Of a DNA stretch of 64,000 nucleotides, positions 11,901 to 18,811 are shown piece after piece (position 1 is the stretch's first letter; each line of letters opens with the position of its first letter). Source of the stretch: Streptosporangiaceae bacterium NEAU-GS5. GTDB taxonomy: Bacteria > Actinomycetota > Actinomycetes > Streptosporangiales > Streptosporangiaceae. The notes under the pieces were generated by a model. The model was not told where the DNA came from, did no database searches, and saw only the letters and a list, made by a program, of their open reading frames with translations. Where the stretch lies: assembly GCA_017592665.1 (NCBI GenBank), contig JAGFNW010000001.1, positions 434,001 through 498,000 of the forward strand. Reading direction: 5' to 3'. A program made the position numbers and the translations under genes.

Positions 11901-14900
11901 CTCGCACCGGCCGCGGCGCATTCGACGTAACCGATGTCGCCGGGCTTGACCCCGGCCTGCTCCAGGGTCCGGCGCATCGACTCGGCCATCGCGGCGGCGT
12001 TGGGCGCGGTGAAGCGGCTCGTGTGGCCGGCATGCGCGACCCAGGTGCCTTCGATGACGCCGTGTACGACGTCCCGGTCGCGGACGGCGTCGTTCAGTGG
12101 GCGCAGCAGCAGCGCCCCGACGCCCTCGCCGACCGTCCAGCCGGGGTCGTCGCCGTCGAAGGCCCGGCCGCCGGGATCGGCGGCGAGCAGGTCCAGCCCA
12201 GCGAGGACGCCCGTGTGGTAGGAGTCGGCGACCAGGTTGACGGCGCCGACGACGGCCGCGTCGCACTCGCCGCGCCGCAGGCTCTCGACCGCGAGATGGA
12301 CGGCCGTGAGCGCCGACGAGCACGAGGTGTCGACGGCGATGCTGGGCCCGGTGAAGTCGAAGTAGTGGGAGATCCGGTTGGCCGTCTCCGACGAGGTGGC
12401 CGAGACGACCGCGTCCCCGCCCTCCCGCCAGGCCGCGGCCCCCGCGTGCTGATAGTCGTGCCACATCGAGGCCACGAAGACGCCGACCTTGGGCGCGGCG
12501 GCGCGCAGCGACCGGCTCGTGTGCCCGGCGTTCTCCAGGCACTCCCAGACGGTGTGCAGCAGCAGCCGCAGCTGCGGGTCCAGCGTCTCGGCCTCACGCG
12601 GCGAGATGTGGAACAGCAGGTTGTCGAATCCGTCGATGCCGTCGAGGTAGCCGCCCGGGACCTGGCCGCGCGGGCTCGCCCCGATCGCCGACACCCCGGC
12701 GCCGAGGTTGCGCCAGAATCCGTCGAGGTCGTCGGCGCCGGGATAGCGGCCGCCCATGCCCGTGACCGCGATCTCGGCCTGTCCGACGGCGGGGAACCGG
12801 GCCGGTCCGCCGAGGAAGGCCTGCAGGAAGCGGTGCCCGTCGTCCAGGGCCAGCTGGCCGCGGATCCGGTCGAAGGCCACGTCGCCGATGGGGCACAGGC
12901 CGATGCCGCACTCCGCCTGACCGGCCATCAGGAGCTGACCGAGATAGCCGGCTTCGAGGGTCAGATACCGCTCGCTCTGTTCGCCGTACAGGGGCTCGAT
13001 GCCCTTGAGCTGGCCGACGAGATAGAGGCTGAATCCGGCCTCGTCGTAGACGGGGCGGTTGTAGGCGAAGTGGACCGTGCGGTCGATGTCCGGGTGGGCG
13101 TTGACCAGCTGGAGCACGTGGTCCTTGGGGTGGTAGTAGTAGACGCCCTCCGCCACGCCGTCGACCGCGCCACGTGTGACGTGCGCGTACACCTGGACGG
13201 CATAGGTGTCCCCCGCCGACGGATAGAGGTGGCGCGGCCGGCCGCCGACCTCCGACTCGCCGAGCAGGCCGAGCAGGCGGCAGAAGGAGGAGTAGGGAAT
13301 CGGGCCGGGTTCGAAGTCGCGGACGCTCGCCCGCCAGGCGTACCGCTCGTCGGCCACCTCGGCGCGGTCGAGCCGGATCCGGGTGGCGCCGGGATCCGAT
13401 GGCCGCAGGTTCCACTGGCCCGCCTTGAACTCCGCCCGGTCGTCCGGCGAGAAGAAATCCACCTCGGCCGGCTCCGCGGGCTTCTCGGGCAGCTGTTGCG
13501 GCTCCTCCTGAGGCTGCTTCTGAGGCTGCTCCTGAGATTGCTGCTGGGATTGCTTCTGAGTTTGCTTCTGGGGCGTGCCGTTCGCCACGACGGCCGCGAT
13601 GCCGGCGATGGTCGGGTTCTCCAGCAGCGCCGACACGGGGATCCGCCGCCCATGCGCCTTGTGCAGGGCTTTGGACACCTGGACCATCGTGAACGAGGTC
13701 GCCCCCTGATCCCACAGGTCCTGCTCGGGGTCGATGGCGTCAACCGCCAGCAGGTCGGCGAACAGCGCCGACACGTCGGCCATCACATCAGCCGCCACAT
13801 CGGCCGCCACATCGTCGCCGCCTGCGTCGGCGGTCTCGGCGCTCTCGGCGCTCTCGGGGGGCTGTGTGACGGGCCAGGTCAGCGCGTCGCGATCCAGCTT
13901 GCCGTTGGCGGTGGCCGGGAAGGTCGGCACGTACGCGACGTAGTTCGGCACCATGTAGTCGGGCAGCGTCCGCGCCGCGTGCGCGCGCAGCTCCTCGACC
14001 TGCGGCTGCGGGTCCGTCGCGGAGATCACGTACGCGACCAGCTTGTGCTCGCCCCGGTCGTCGCGGACCAGCACGACGGCGTCGCGCACGCCGGGATGCT
14101 GGCGCAGGCGGTGTTCGATCTCGGCGAGCTCCACCCGGAACCCGCGGATCTTCACCTGGGTGTCGGCCCGGCCGAGGAACGTGATCGTCCCGTCGGGGAA
14201 GTAGGCGGCGCGGTCGCCCGTCCGATACATCAGGCCGTCGGCGAAGGGGTCGGGCACGAACCGTTCCGCGGTCAGCTCGGGCTGGTTGCGGTAGCCGAGG
14301 CTGAGGCACTCCCCCGCGATGTAGAGGTCGCCTTCGACGCCTGCCGGGCAGGGTTCGAGGTCCTCGTCGAGGATGTAATAGCGGGCGTTGTCGATGGGCC
14401 GGCCGTACGGGATGCTCCGCCAGGCCGGGTCGACCTCGCCCACCTCGAAGTAGTTGGACCACACGGTCGCCTCGGTCGCCCCGCCCAGGCTGATCACCTG
14501 CGCTCGCGGGAACAGGCCGCGGACGGCGTCGGGCAGCGGCAGCGGCGTGTAGTCCCCGCTGAGGAAGACCAGACGCAGGTCATCGGCGCGCGGATGGCCG
14601 GCGTTGTCCGGGAACAGCGGAGCCAGCTGGTTCAGGGTGGTCGGGGCCGAGTTCCAGAACGTGATCGGCTCATTGAGCAGGGCGTCCAGCAGCAGTTCGG
14701 GGTCGCGCTGCTGCTCCTCGTCGGCGATGTAAAGGCTCGCGCCGCACCCGAGCAGGCCGAAGATGTCGAAGACCGACAGGTCGAAGCCGAGGGAGGTGAC
14801 GCAGAGCCCGACGTCGGACGGTCCGAAGCCGAAGGTCCGGCCGCACCAGTCCAGCAGGTTGAGCACGGGCCGGTGCTGGACGGCGACCCCCTTCGGAGTG

Positions 14901-17900
14901 CCGGTGCTGCCCGACGTGAAGATCACGTAGGCGAGGTCGTCGGGCGCGGACACGCACTCGGGCGCGTCGTCGCGGCCCTCCCCGCCCGGGTCGACGACCG
15001 CCATCTCGTGCGGCACGTCCCACCCGATGGTCTCCGGGCAGGTGACCACGGTGCCGGCGCCCGCGTCGGCGAGCATGAGCCGGGCCCGCTCGTCGGGCAG
15101 GGACGGTTCGACCGGCAGGTAGGCGGCGCCGGCCTTGAGGATGCCGAACACCGCGGCGACCATGTCGAACCCCCGGCCCAGCCGGATGCCGACCATGGCG
15201 CCCGGCCGGCATCCGCTGTCCTTGAGCCGCCAGGCGATGGCGTTGGCCTGGCGGTTCAGCTCGCCGTAGGTCATCGTGCCGCCGTCGCGGCGGCGCAGCG
15301 CGACGGCGTCGGGGGCGGCCGCGGCCTGCTCCTCGAACAGCGCCTGGAGCGGCTTGTCCGCGGGGTACGGCCGGGCCGTGTCGTTCCACGCGTAAACGAT
15401 CTTCAGGCGGCGCTCGAACGCGTCGAAGAGCTCGGCCAGCCGCCCGTCGGGGAACGCCGACTCGACGGCGTCCCAGAAGTAGTGCAGCCGCTCTCCGTCC
15501 CAGAGGACGATGCAGTCCAAGGCGACGTCCGGTGTGTACGTCATCCACGGCCCGGGCTCGACGCCCTCGGGCAGCGCGTGATCGGCAAGGTCGAGCGTGC
15601 TCGTGTAGACGACCGGGAAGGCGTACGACCGGTGCCGCCGCTCCTTCATGATCAGGCGGCGCAGTGCGGCCAGCCCTTCGAGGGCGCCGTGCCCGGCGTA
15701 CTGCTGTTCCCGCTCGGCGTGGCCGCCTCCCGTGCTCACCCAGCTGAGCGCCGTGAACTCGCCCGGCCGCCAGGCCTCGGACTCGGGCGTCCAGCGGACC
15801 GCGGAGACCGTGAACGGGTCGGGGAAGGCGGTCGACAGGGCTCCGGTCAGCGCCTCAAGGATCGTCTCGTCCGGCAGCCGGACGTCGATGCTCCCGCTCA
15901 GCCGTACGCGCGGAGAAGACGCGGTTTCGAGCGGCGGGCCGGACGGCATGCCGTCGAACCGCGCCGCGAAGTAGCCCTCATCGACATTCTCAGCGGGCGC
16001 CGCGACCGGCTCGCTGAGGGGGGCCGAGGGGTCGGCGTAGAGGCGGAACAGCTCGCGCATCACGCGGTGGATGCTCCGCCCGTCGAGCACCGACAGGTCG
16101 ATTGCGATGTGGACCGTGCCGTCCTGGGTGGCCTTGAGATCCCACTGCGGCCATCGGCCGAGCGGGAAGGCTCGCGCGGCCATGTCGTCCGGTTCGATCC
16201 GGTCGAGGATCGGGACGGTCCAGGCCGAGGGCGCGTGGGCCCTGGTCCGCATCCGCCCGTCGTGGGTGACCTCCGAACGCAGCGCGTCGTAGGCGGCGAC
16301 CAGCCGCATCCAGGCCTCGGAGAGCCGATCGACGTCGAGGTCGTCGACGTGGAAGCCGTGATAGACCTGGCAACCGTCGAAGTCGTGCCGGTCGCCGGCG
16401 CGGGCGACGTAGTAGGCCTTCTGCAGCTCGTTGAGCGGGGCGGACGTCGAGTCGCCGGCGTCGGCGGCGAGCGCGCGGAGCGCGTTGACGAAGGCCGCGA
16501 AGGCGGAGTCGAGCACACCGGACGGGAAGCGGCCGGGCGTGACGTCCCAGCGCACGTGGAGCGCGCCGTCGTCCTCCCACATCTGGTGGTCGAGAGCGAC
16601 GCCCGAGGTCATGCTCCAGGCGCGGGTCACCGGCGGGACGGCCTCGTCGGGGCGGGCGTCGAGCAGGCTCGTGAAGACGACCGGCAGGGCGTCCTTGACG
16701 CGCAGCTCGCGCATGACCGAGACGCCGGGGACGGAGGCGTGCCCGAGGTCGCTCCACAGCCAGTGGTGGATGGCGCGGGCGGCCTCGTCGAGCGGATCTC
16801 CCAAGGTGGCGCCGGCCGCGAAGACGGCCGTCGACGTGAAGGGGCCGGCCACCTCGTCGACACCGGCCGGCAGCCACGGCCGACTGGTCGTGGTGAGGGC
16901 CAGCGAGACGGGCTCGCCGCCCAGTGCCTCCACGAACAGCGTCAGCACCATGGACGTGGGCGAGACACCGAGGTCGGCAGCGGCCTGGCACACGGCCCGC
17001 CACTCGTCGGGCGGCAGCTCGGCCGTCATCGCCGCACGGTCGAAGCCGCCCTCGCCGACCGACCGGGGGCCGGGCGGCATGCCGGCCAGGCGGTCCTTCC
17101 AGTAGTCGAGATCCCGCTGGTAGCCGGGGCCGCCGCGGTAGTCGTCGAGCGCGGTCACGCAGTCCCTGAGCGAGACGTCCGGGGTGGCGAGTTCGTGGCC
17201 GGGGTCGCGGTAGCCGCGCCACCAGTCGCGGAGCAGAATGTCCAGCCCGCGCCCGTCGGTGACGCTCGCGTCCATCGCCAGGTGAACGGTGTCCGGCCCT
17301 TCCTCCGATCGGGAAACGCCGATCGCGAACGGCGGCCATGGACCGACCTCGTCGACCGGGCCGTCGTGGATGGTCCATTCAGGGGCCTCTTCGTGGACGC
17401 GCTGCGTGCCGTCCTCGCCGATCTCCAGGCGCGGCGCGTCGTGGTGGGCCACCACCCGGGCCCAGGCCGTGCGGAGGCGTTCGACGTCGAGGCCGGGCAC
17501 CGCGAAGTCGCGGAAGATCTGGCAGCCGACCGGGTCGGCCGTGAAGTCGGGGTCGCGGCCCAGGGCGTACGCCTGCTGGATGGGTGTGAGCGGGAACGGG
17601 GCGAAACGGTCCTCAGGGCGCGGCACGACCACGGGACCGGCCGGACCGGCGACGTCCGCCTCGGACCGCGAGCCGGACTGCGAGCCGGACTGCGAGCCGG
17701 ACTCCGCGCCGGACTTGGCGGCGGACGTCGCGGCCGAGTCGATCGCGTCCGCCAGATCGGCCGGCGTGGCGCAGGCGCCCAGCCGTTCGACGGGGATGTC
17801 CAACCCGAACTCGCGCTGGATCTCGAACCACACGCGTACGGCCGAAATCGAGTCGAGGCCGTGGTCTCGGAGGGACGAATCCGGGGTCAGTTCCCCGTCG

Positions 17901-17950
17901 CCGGGCAGCACCGCGGCGAGCAACCGGATAACACGCTCGTTCACGTCCAT
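5915..17950 (-). CDS. hybrid NRPS / trans-AT PKS (ACP-Cy-Cy-A-PCP-Ox-KS0-ACP-KS-KR-ACP-KS)
   Basis: A 4011-residue megasynthase. I chose the ATG at 17950, which directly precedes a carrier domain; more upstream starts lack homology. Approximate domains: ACP 1-75 (HGLDS, Ser about 33); Cy1 120-500 (DASVTDGRG); Cy2 505-850 (DLSVLDGRS); both Cy domains carry PVV(F/Y)TS. A 855-1350 has predicted pocket D-L-F-N-F-S-L-V-W-K, close to the cysteine code; PCP 1385-1455; Gln-rich linker; FMN oxidase 1503-1720 (SagB-like, RHLYPSAGDTYAV). KS0 1722-2130 has the Cys, but the HGTGT box reads AAAGA. ACP 2270-2340; KS 2363-2780 with intact Cys/His/His; KR 3020-3440 (GGTRGLG, Ser and DYAAAN Tyr); ACP 3463-3530; KS 3553-3970 intact. 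No AT, TE or starter-activating domain is present. Inferred role: condense a trans-loaded starter with Cys, form and oxidise a thiazoline to a thiazole, pass it over KS0, then extend and reduce. Confidence 0.96.
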   Translation of the reverse strand: MDVNERVIRLLAAVLPGDGELTPDSSLRDHGLDSISAVRVWFEIQREFGLDIPVERLGACATPADLADAIDSAATSAAKSGAESGSQSGSQSGSRSEADVAGPAGPVVVPRPEDRFAPFPLTPIQQAYALGRDPDFTADPVGCQIFRDFAVPGLDVERLRTAWARVVAHHDAPRLEIGEDGTQRVHEEAPEWTIHDGPVDEVGPWPPFAIGVSRSEEGPDTVHLAMDASVTDGRGLDILLRDWWRGYRDPGHELATPDVSLRDCVTALDDYRGGPGYQRDLDYWKDRLAGMPPGPRSVGEGGFDRAAMTAELPPDEWRAVCQAAADLGVSPTSMVLTLFVEALGGEPVSLALTTTSRPWLPAGVDEVAGPFTSTAVFAAGATLGDPLDEAARAIHHWLWSDLGHASVPGVSVMRELRVKDALPVVFTSLLDARPDEAVPPVTRAWSMTSGVALDHQMWEDDGALHVRWDVTPGRFPSGVLDSAFAAFVNALRALAADAGDSTSAPLNELQKAYYVARAGDRHDFDGCQVYHGFHVDDLDVDRLSEAWMRLVAAYDALRSEVTHDGRMRTRAHAPSAWTVPILDRIEPDDMAARAFPLGRWPQWDLKATQDGTVHIAIDLSVLDGRSIHRVMRELFRLYADPSAPLSEPVAAPAENVDEGYFAARFDGMPSGPPLETASSPRVRLSGSIDVRLPDETILEALTGALSTAFPDPFTVSAVRWTPESEAWRPGEFTALSWVSTGGGHAEREQQYAGHGALEGLAALRRLIMKERRHRSYAFPVVYTSTLDLADHALPEGVEPGPWMTYTPDVALDCIVLWDGERLHYFWDAVESAFPDGRLAELFDAFERRLKIVYAWNDTARPYPADKPLQALFEEQAAAAPDAVALRRRDGGTMTYGELNRQANAIAWRLKDSGCRPGAMVGIRLGRGFDMVAAVFGILKAGAAYLPVEPSLPDERARLMLADAGAGTVVTCPETIGWDVPHEMAVVDPGGEGRDDAPECVSAPDDLAYVIFTSGSTGTPKGVAVQHRPVLNLLDWCGRTFGFGPSDVGLCVTSLGFDLSVFDIFGLLGCGASLYIADEEQQRDPELLLDALLNEPITFWNSAPTTLNQLAPLFPDNAGHPRADDLRLVFLSGDYTPLPLPDAVRGLFPRAQVISLGGATEATVWSNYFEVGEVDPAWRSIPYGRPIDNARYYILDEDLEPCPAGVEGDLYIAGECLSLGYRNQPELTAERFVPDPFADGLMYRTGDRAAYFPDGTITFLGRADTQVKIRGFRVELAEIEHRLRQHPGVRDAVVLVRDDRGEHKLVAYVISATDPQPQVEELRAHAARTLPDYMVPNYVAYVPTFPATANGKLDRDALTWPVTQPPESAESAETADAGGDDVAADVAADVMADVSALFADLLAVDAIDPEQDLWDQGATSFTMVQVSKALHKAHGRRIPVSALLENPTIAGIAAVVANGTPQKQTQKQSQQQSQEQPQKQPQEEPQQLPEKPAEPAEVDFFSPDDRAEFKAGQWNLRPSDPGATRIRLDRAEVADERYAWRASVRDFEPGPIPYSSFCRLLGLLGESEVGGRPRHLYPSAGDTYAVQVYAHVTRGAVDGVAEGVYYYHPKDHVLQLVNAHPDIDRTVHFAYNRPVYDEAGFSLYLVGQLKGIEPLYGEQSERYLTLEAGYLGQLLMAGQAECGIGLCPIGDVAFDRIRGQLALDDGHRFLQAFLGGPARFPAVGQAEIAVTGMGGRYPGADDLDGFWRNLGAGVSAIGASPRGQVPGGYLDGIDGFDNLLFHISPREAETLDPQLRLLLHTVWECLENAGHTSRSLRAAAPKVGVFVASMWHDYQHAGAAAWREGGDAVVSATSSETANRISHYFDFTGPSIAVDTSCSSALTAVHLAVESLRRGECDAAVVGAVNLVADSYHTGVLAGLDLLAADPGGRAFDGDDPGWTVGEGVGALLLRPLNDAVRDRDVVHGVIEGTWVAHAGHTSRFTAPNAAAMAESMRRTLEQAGVKPGDIGYVECAAAGASLADTAEIEAVAEVFGAAAEGEPILVGTVKPNIGHLEAASGLSQLTKVLLQFRYGAVAPTLAVDGAGELPVRVATGQAGPQEPGTVLVNAFGATGTHGHAVLRPPAEGEAAQPSPGDEPHVVVLSAASAGQLETAARRLLDHLLDHLETCDAAIADIAYTTQTGRAPMEHRLAINVADLDGLRSALRAFLAGEDHPAIVGPSADRRPGGELDTAVAWLSGKDVAWEDHWPEPAARVSLPTYPFAPEPYWIGAANLEDYLKEIYADASGIPAEKLSANVPLERYGLTSLIVTKLNARLAEDLGEPSTTLFYEHATLAGVASALGGRREHPRTQAAPEKADGDGGEDDHGDGAIAIIGIAGRYPQAPDLAAFWENLAAGRDCLGRIPPERAEDGWPVEAMRGGFLDDVDKFDPLLFGITPRDAALMDPQERIFLEVAWEALEDAGYPRTRLRDRHGSNVAVYAGVMHNEYPFFGVERSLNGTRQDTGATPGGVANRVSYHLDLTGPSMSIDTMCSSSLTALHLAVQALRHGECELALAGGVNLSLHPNKFVQQARMKMTAADGVCRSFGAGGTGFIPAEAAGVVLLKPLAQAEADGDRIHAVIRGSALTHSGKTNGWIVPSPVAEGDLVRRAMADAGVRPEDIGYVECHATGTELGDPIEMEGLTRVFGGEAIAPGGIPVGSVKSNFGHAESGAGIAGLTKVVLQLRHRKLVPSLHADELNPNIDWEKAPFHVQRTLSDWPAPQDGGPRRAGISSFGAGGTIAHAIVEEHVEEHVEEHLAESAARPVGKGPELVVLSAHDEDRLRESAARLAAFLGSDSRQEQGQVDAAALLRELEGIASGESTTELADLIRAYKPESGLRLADVAYTLAVGREPLRERLAIVVPDLAALRDRLERFARGEDSGVMRGRASEDPPPREGAGHEALGRHWVAGGHVDWSRDDGARVIELPTYPFARMRCWVPENDRPRPAQAKAPSHERPGIPLYEKTWVPAEAVSGGNSGIGGIGGIGGTGRIACLYGPGSEALARELAAVAGDRIVPMSGPDAGLPADLAGWIDLTDLGGSGGEIERLALLRRALSDLSHGSGGSDGSGRVLRVLHVTRGLLDLDGPPPTLAGARMASFVRLLSAEYARVTATVLDSDRPTAEQIAAEWSAADPYGEICVRDGRRLRPALRSLPGLDAEFTPDPELAYVVSGGTRGLGALVARHLVDRGARRIALLGRRTPTPETLAAIRALEQSGAQVMVHTGPFDERSEVLSFLDKVRDEFGAIGGVVHCAGRGSRGAASLAHKETADIQAVLEPKADGLEILAESCADDRLAFFVSFSSVSAVVSQLAAGVADYAAANGFVDLFTGYQRRSGRPEFRSIEWPQWRDSGGARGEPNACASAGIGTIADDAGLRVLDQVMALDRAAVILACPAEGPLNVDDLVTVSITVPLTAPRAPASEAPQARTSDPGWLTGLFSQTLGIPEDALDATAEFGDLGVDSVLLAELLQRIEERLGRKLEPSTLLDHSTLERLSTHLGDPAPRPEPKPEPISPPTRPPHGDAVAIIGMACRWPDAPGIADFWANLTSGRTSIREVPPSRWDTGEIYDPKPGPGRSISKWGGFVDGIEDIDPAYFELTDDEARGLDPAIRLFLECGATAFGDAGYEPAELRGRDIGVFAGARMSDYGRRAGVRAGGLAADQNFIAARVAHHFDLRGPNLVVDSACSSALVGVQLAIRSLLAGESEMALAGGVEVLLDERDYLQLSAAKALSPTGRCHTFDERADGFVPGEGCGVVLLKPLAAALADGDRIHAVIESVAVNNDGRTMGITTPNPQAQADVVRRALAAAGRTAEEIGLIEAHGTGTLIGDPIELRALTQVFRETTDATGICAIGSVKTNIGHTLSAAGIAGLLKAALAVEHGQIPPTLGCDTPNPRFDFAASPFFPSTELRDWPSDRRVAGVSSFGLGGTNAHLIVSGPVEASPRRTPQPPPAFNRRRLWLDRNGATARPVLGLEVRSV

Positions 17951-17986
17951 AGTGCTTGCGACGTTAGTGAGAGCTCCAGAATCTGC

Positions 17987-18004
17987 CTGCTCAAGACTGA
18001 GCAG
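17987..18004. promoter_or_regulatory. 18-bp inverted repeat, candidate cluster operator (copy 1)
   Basis: CTGCTCA-AGAC-TGAGCAG has perfect 7-bp arms. It sits midway in the 87-bp gap between the divergent synthase (start 17950) and thioesterase (start 18038) genes, about 37 bp from one start and 34 bp from the other. A near-identical repeat with the same arm length and spacing lies at 23760-23777. The placement suits a dimeric regulator controlling both directions. No promoter hexamers are clear enough here to call. Confidence 0.6.
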
Positions 18005-18037
18005 AAGGCCGGACCGGCTGTTGGCTAGCGTCACGGC

Positions 18038-18811
18038 ATGGCCTGGATCGCAGGAGGAGAGCCGCGCGCCGACGCCGCGCTGCGCCTGTTCTGTTTCGCG
18101 CACGCGGGCGGCGGCTCGGCGCTGTTCCGATGGTGGGATCGGCATCTGCCGCCACACGTGGAGGTCTGCCCGGTCGTGCTGCCCGGACGCGAGTCACGCC
18201 TCCGCGAGCAGCCGATCAACCGGATGGACCGGCTCATCGGGCCGTTGTCCGAGGCGCTGCGCCCCTACGCCGACCGGCCCTACGCCCTGTTCGGGCACAG
18301 CATGGGCGCGGCCGTGGCCTGGGAGGTGGCGCGGGCGTTCACCGGGTCCGTGGTGACCCGTGATCCGGACCTGCTGTTCGTGTCGGGGCGGCGCGCGCCG
18401 CACCTGCCGACGAGCCGCCGCCGCTTCTCCGACCTCTCCAAGGACGACCTGCTGGCCGAGCTCGCCACGCTGAACGGCACCCCTGCCGAGGTGATGGACC
18501 AGCGCAGCCTGCTGGAGGTGTTCCTGCCGAGCCTCCGCGCCGACTTCGAGCTCAACGAGCGCTACTCGCCGCTGCCCGGCGCGCGCCTGGACTGCCCCAT
18601 ATCCGCGCTGCTCGGCGACGCCGACCCCGAGGTCGACCCGGACGAGGTCGCGGCCTGGGGCGAGGCCACGAACGGCGGATTCACCATGCGCGTGTTCGGC
18701 GGCGACCATTTCTACCTCAAGGACCTCAAGGACGCGCGGCGCGGTCCGCGCCGCGAGGTCATGGCCGCCGTCCGGGAAGACCTACAGGAGCTTGCGCAGG
18801 CGATCCGCTAG
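18038..18811 (+). CDS. type II thioesterase (editing hydrolase)
   Basis: A 257-residue alpha/beta hydrolase of the RifR/GrsT thioesterase family. It has the N-terminal FAHAGGG oxyanion motif, nucleophile GHSMG near residue 89, the acid in GDADPEV and catalytic His in GDHFYL. Such enzymes remove aberrant acyl or aminoacyl groups from carrier domains of PKS/NRPS lines. It is transcribed divergently from the NRPS-PKS gene through a shared 87-bp promoter gap holding an inverted repeat, which suggests co-regulation. Its last 30 bases overlap, tail to tail, the 3' end of the AT-ER gene. Confidence 0.93.
   Translation: MAWIAGGEPRADAALRLFCFAHAGGGSALFRWWDRHLPPHVEVCPVVLPGRESRLREQPINRMDRLIGPLSEALRPYADRPYALFGHSMGAAVAWEVARAFTGSVVTRDPDLLFVSGRRAPHLPTSRRRFSDLSKDDLLAELATLNGTPAEVMDQRSLLEVFLPSLRADFELNERYSPLPGARLDCPISALLGDADPEVDPDEVAAWGEATNGGFTMRVFGGDHFYLKDLKDARRGPRREVMAAVREDLQELAQAIR

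Noticed and set aside
11890-11930. KS0 histidine loss as a sequencing error.
   Set aside because: Several residues of the motif are changed in frame (AAAGA) and the following sequence stays in frame, so a single-base error cannot explain it.
2303-18028. Very long plus-strand open frames (2303-7534 and 8981-18028) opposite the synthase genes.
   Set aside because: They are antisense shadows of GC-rich PKS/NRPS coding DNA, show no domains, and the minus strand translates to intact KS, KR, A and ACP domains throughout.
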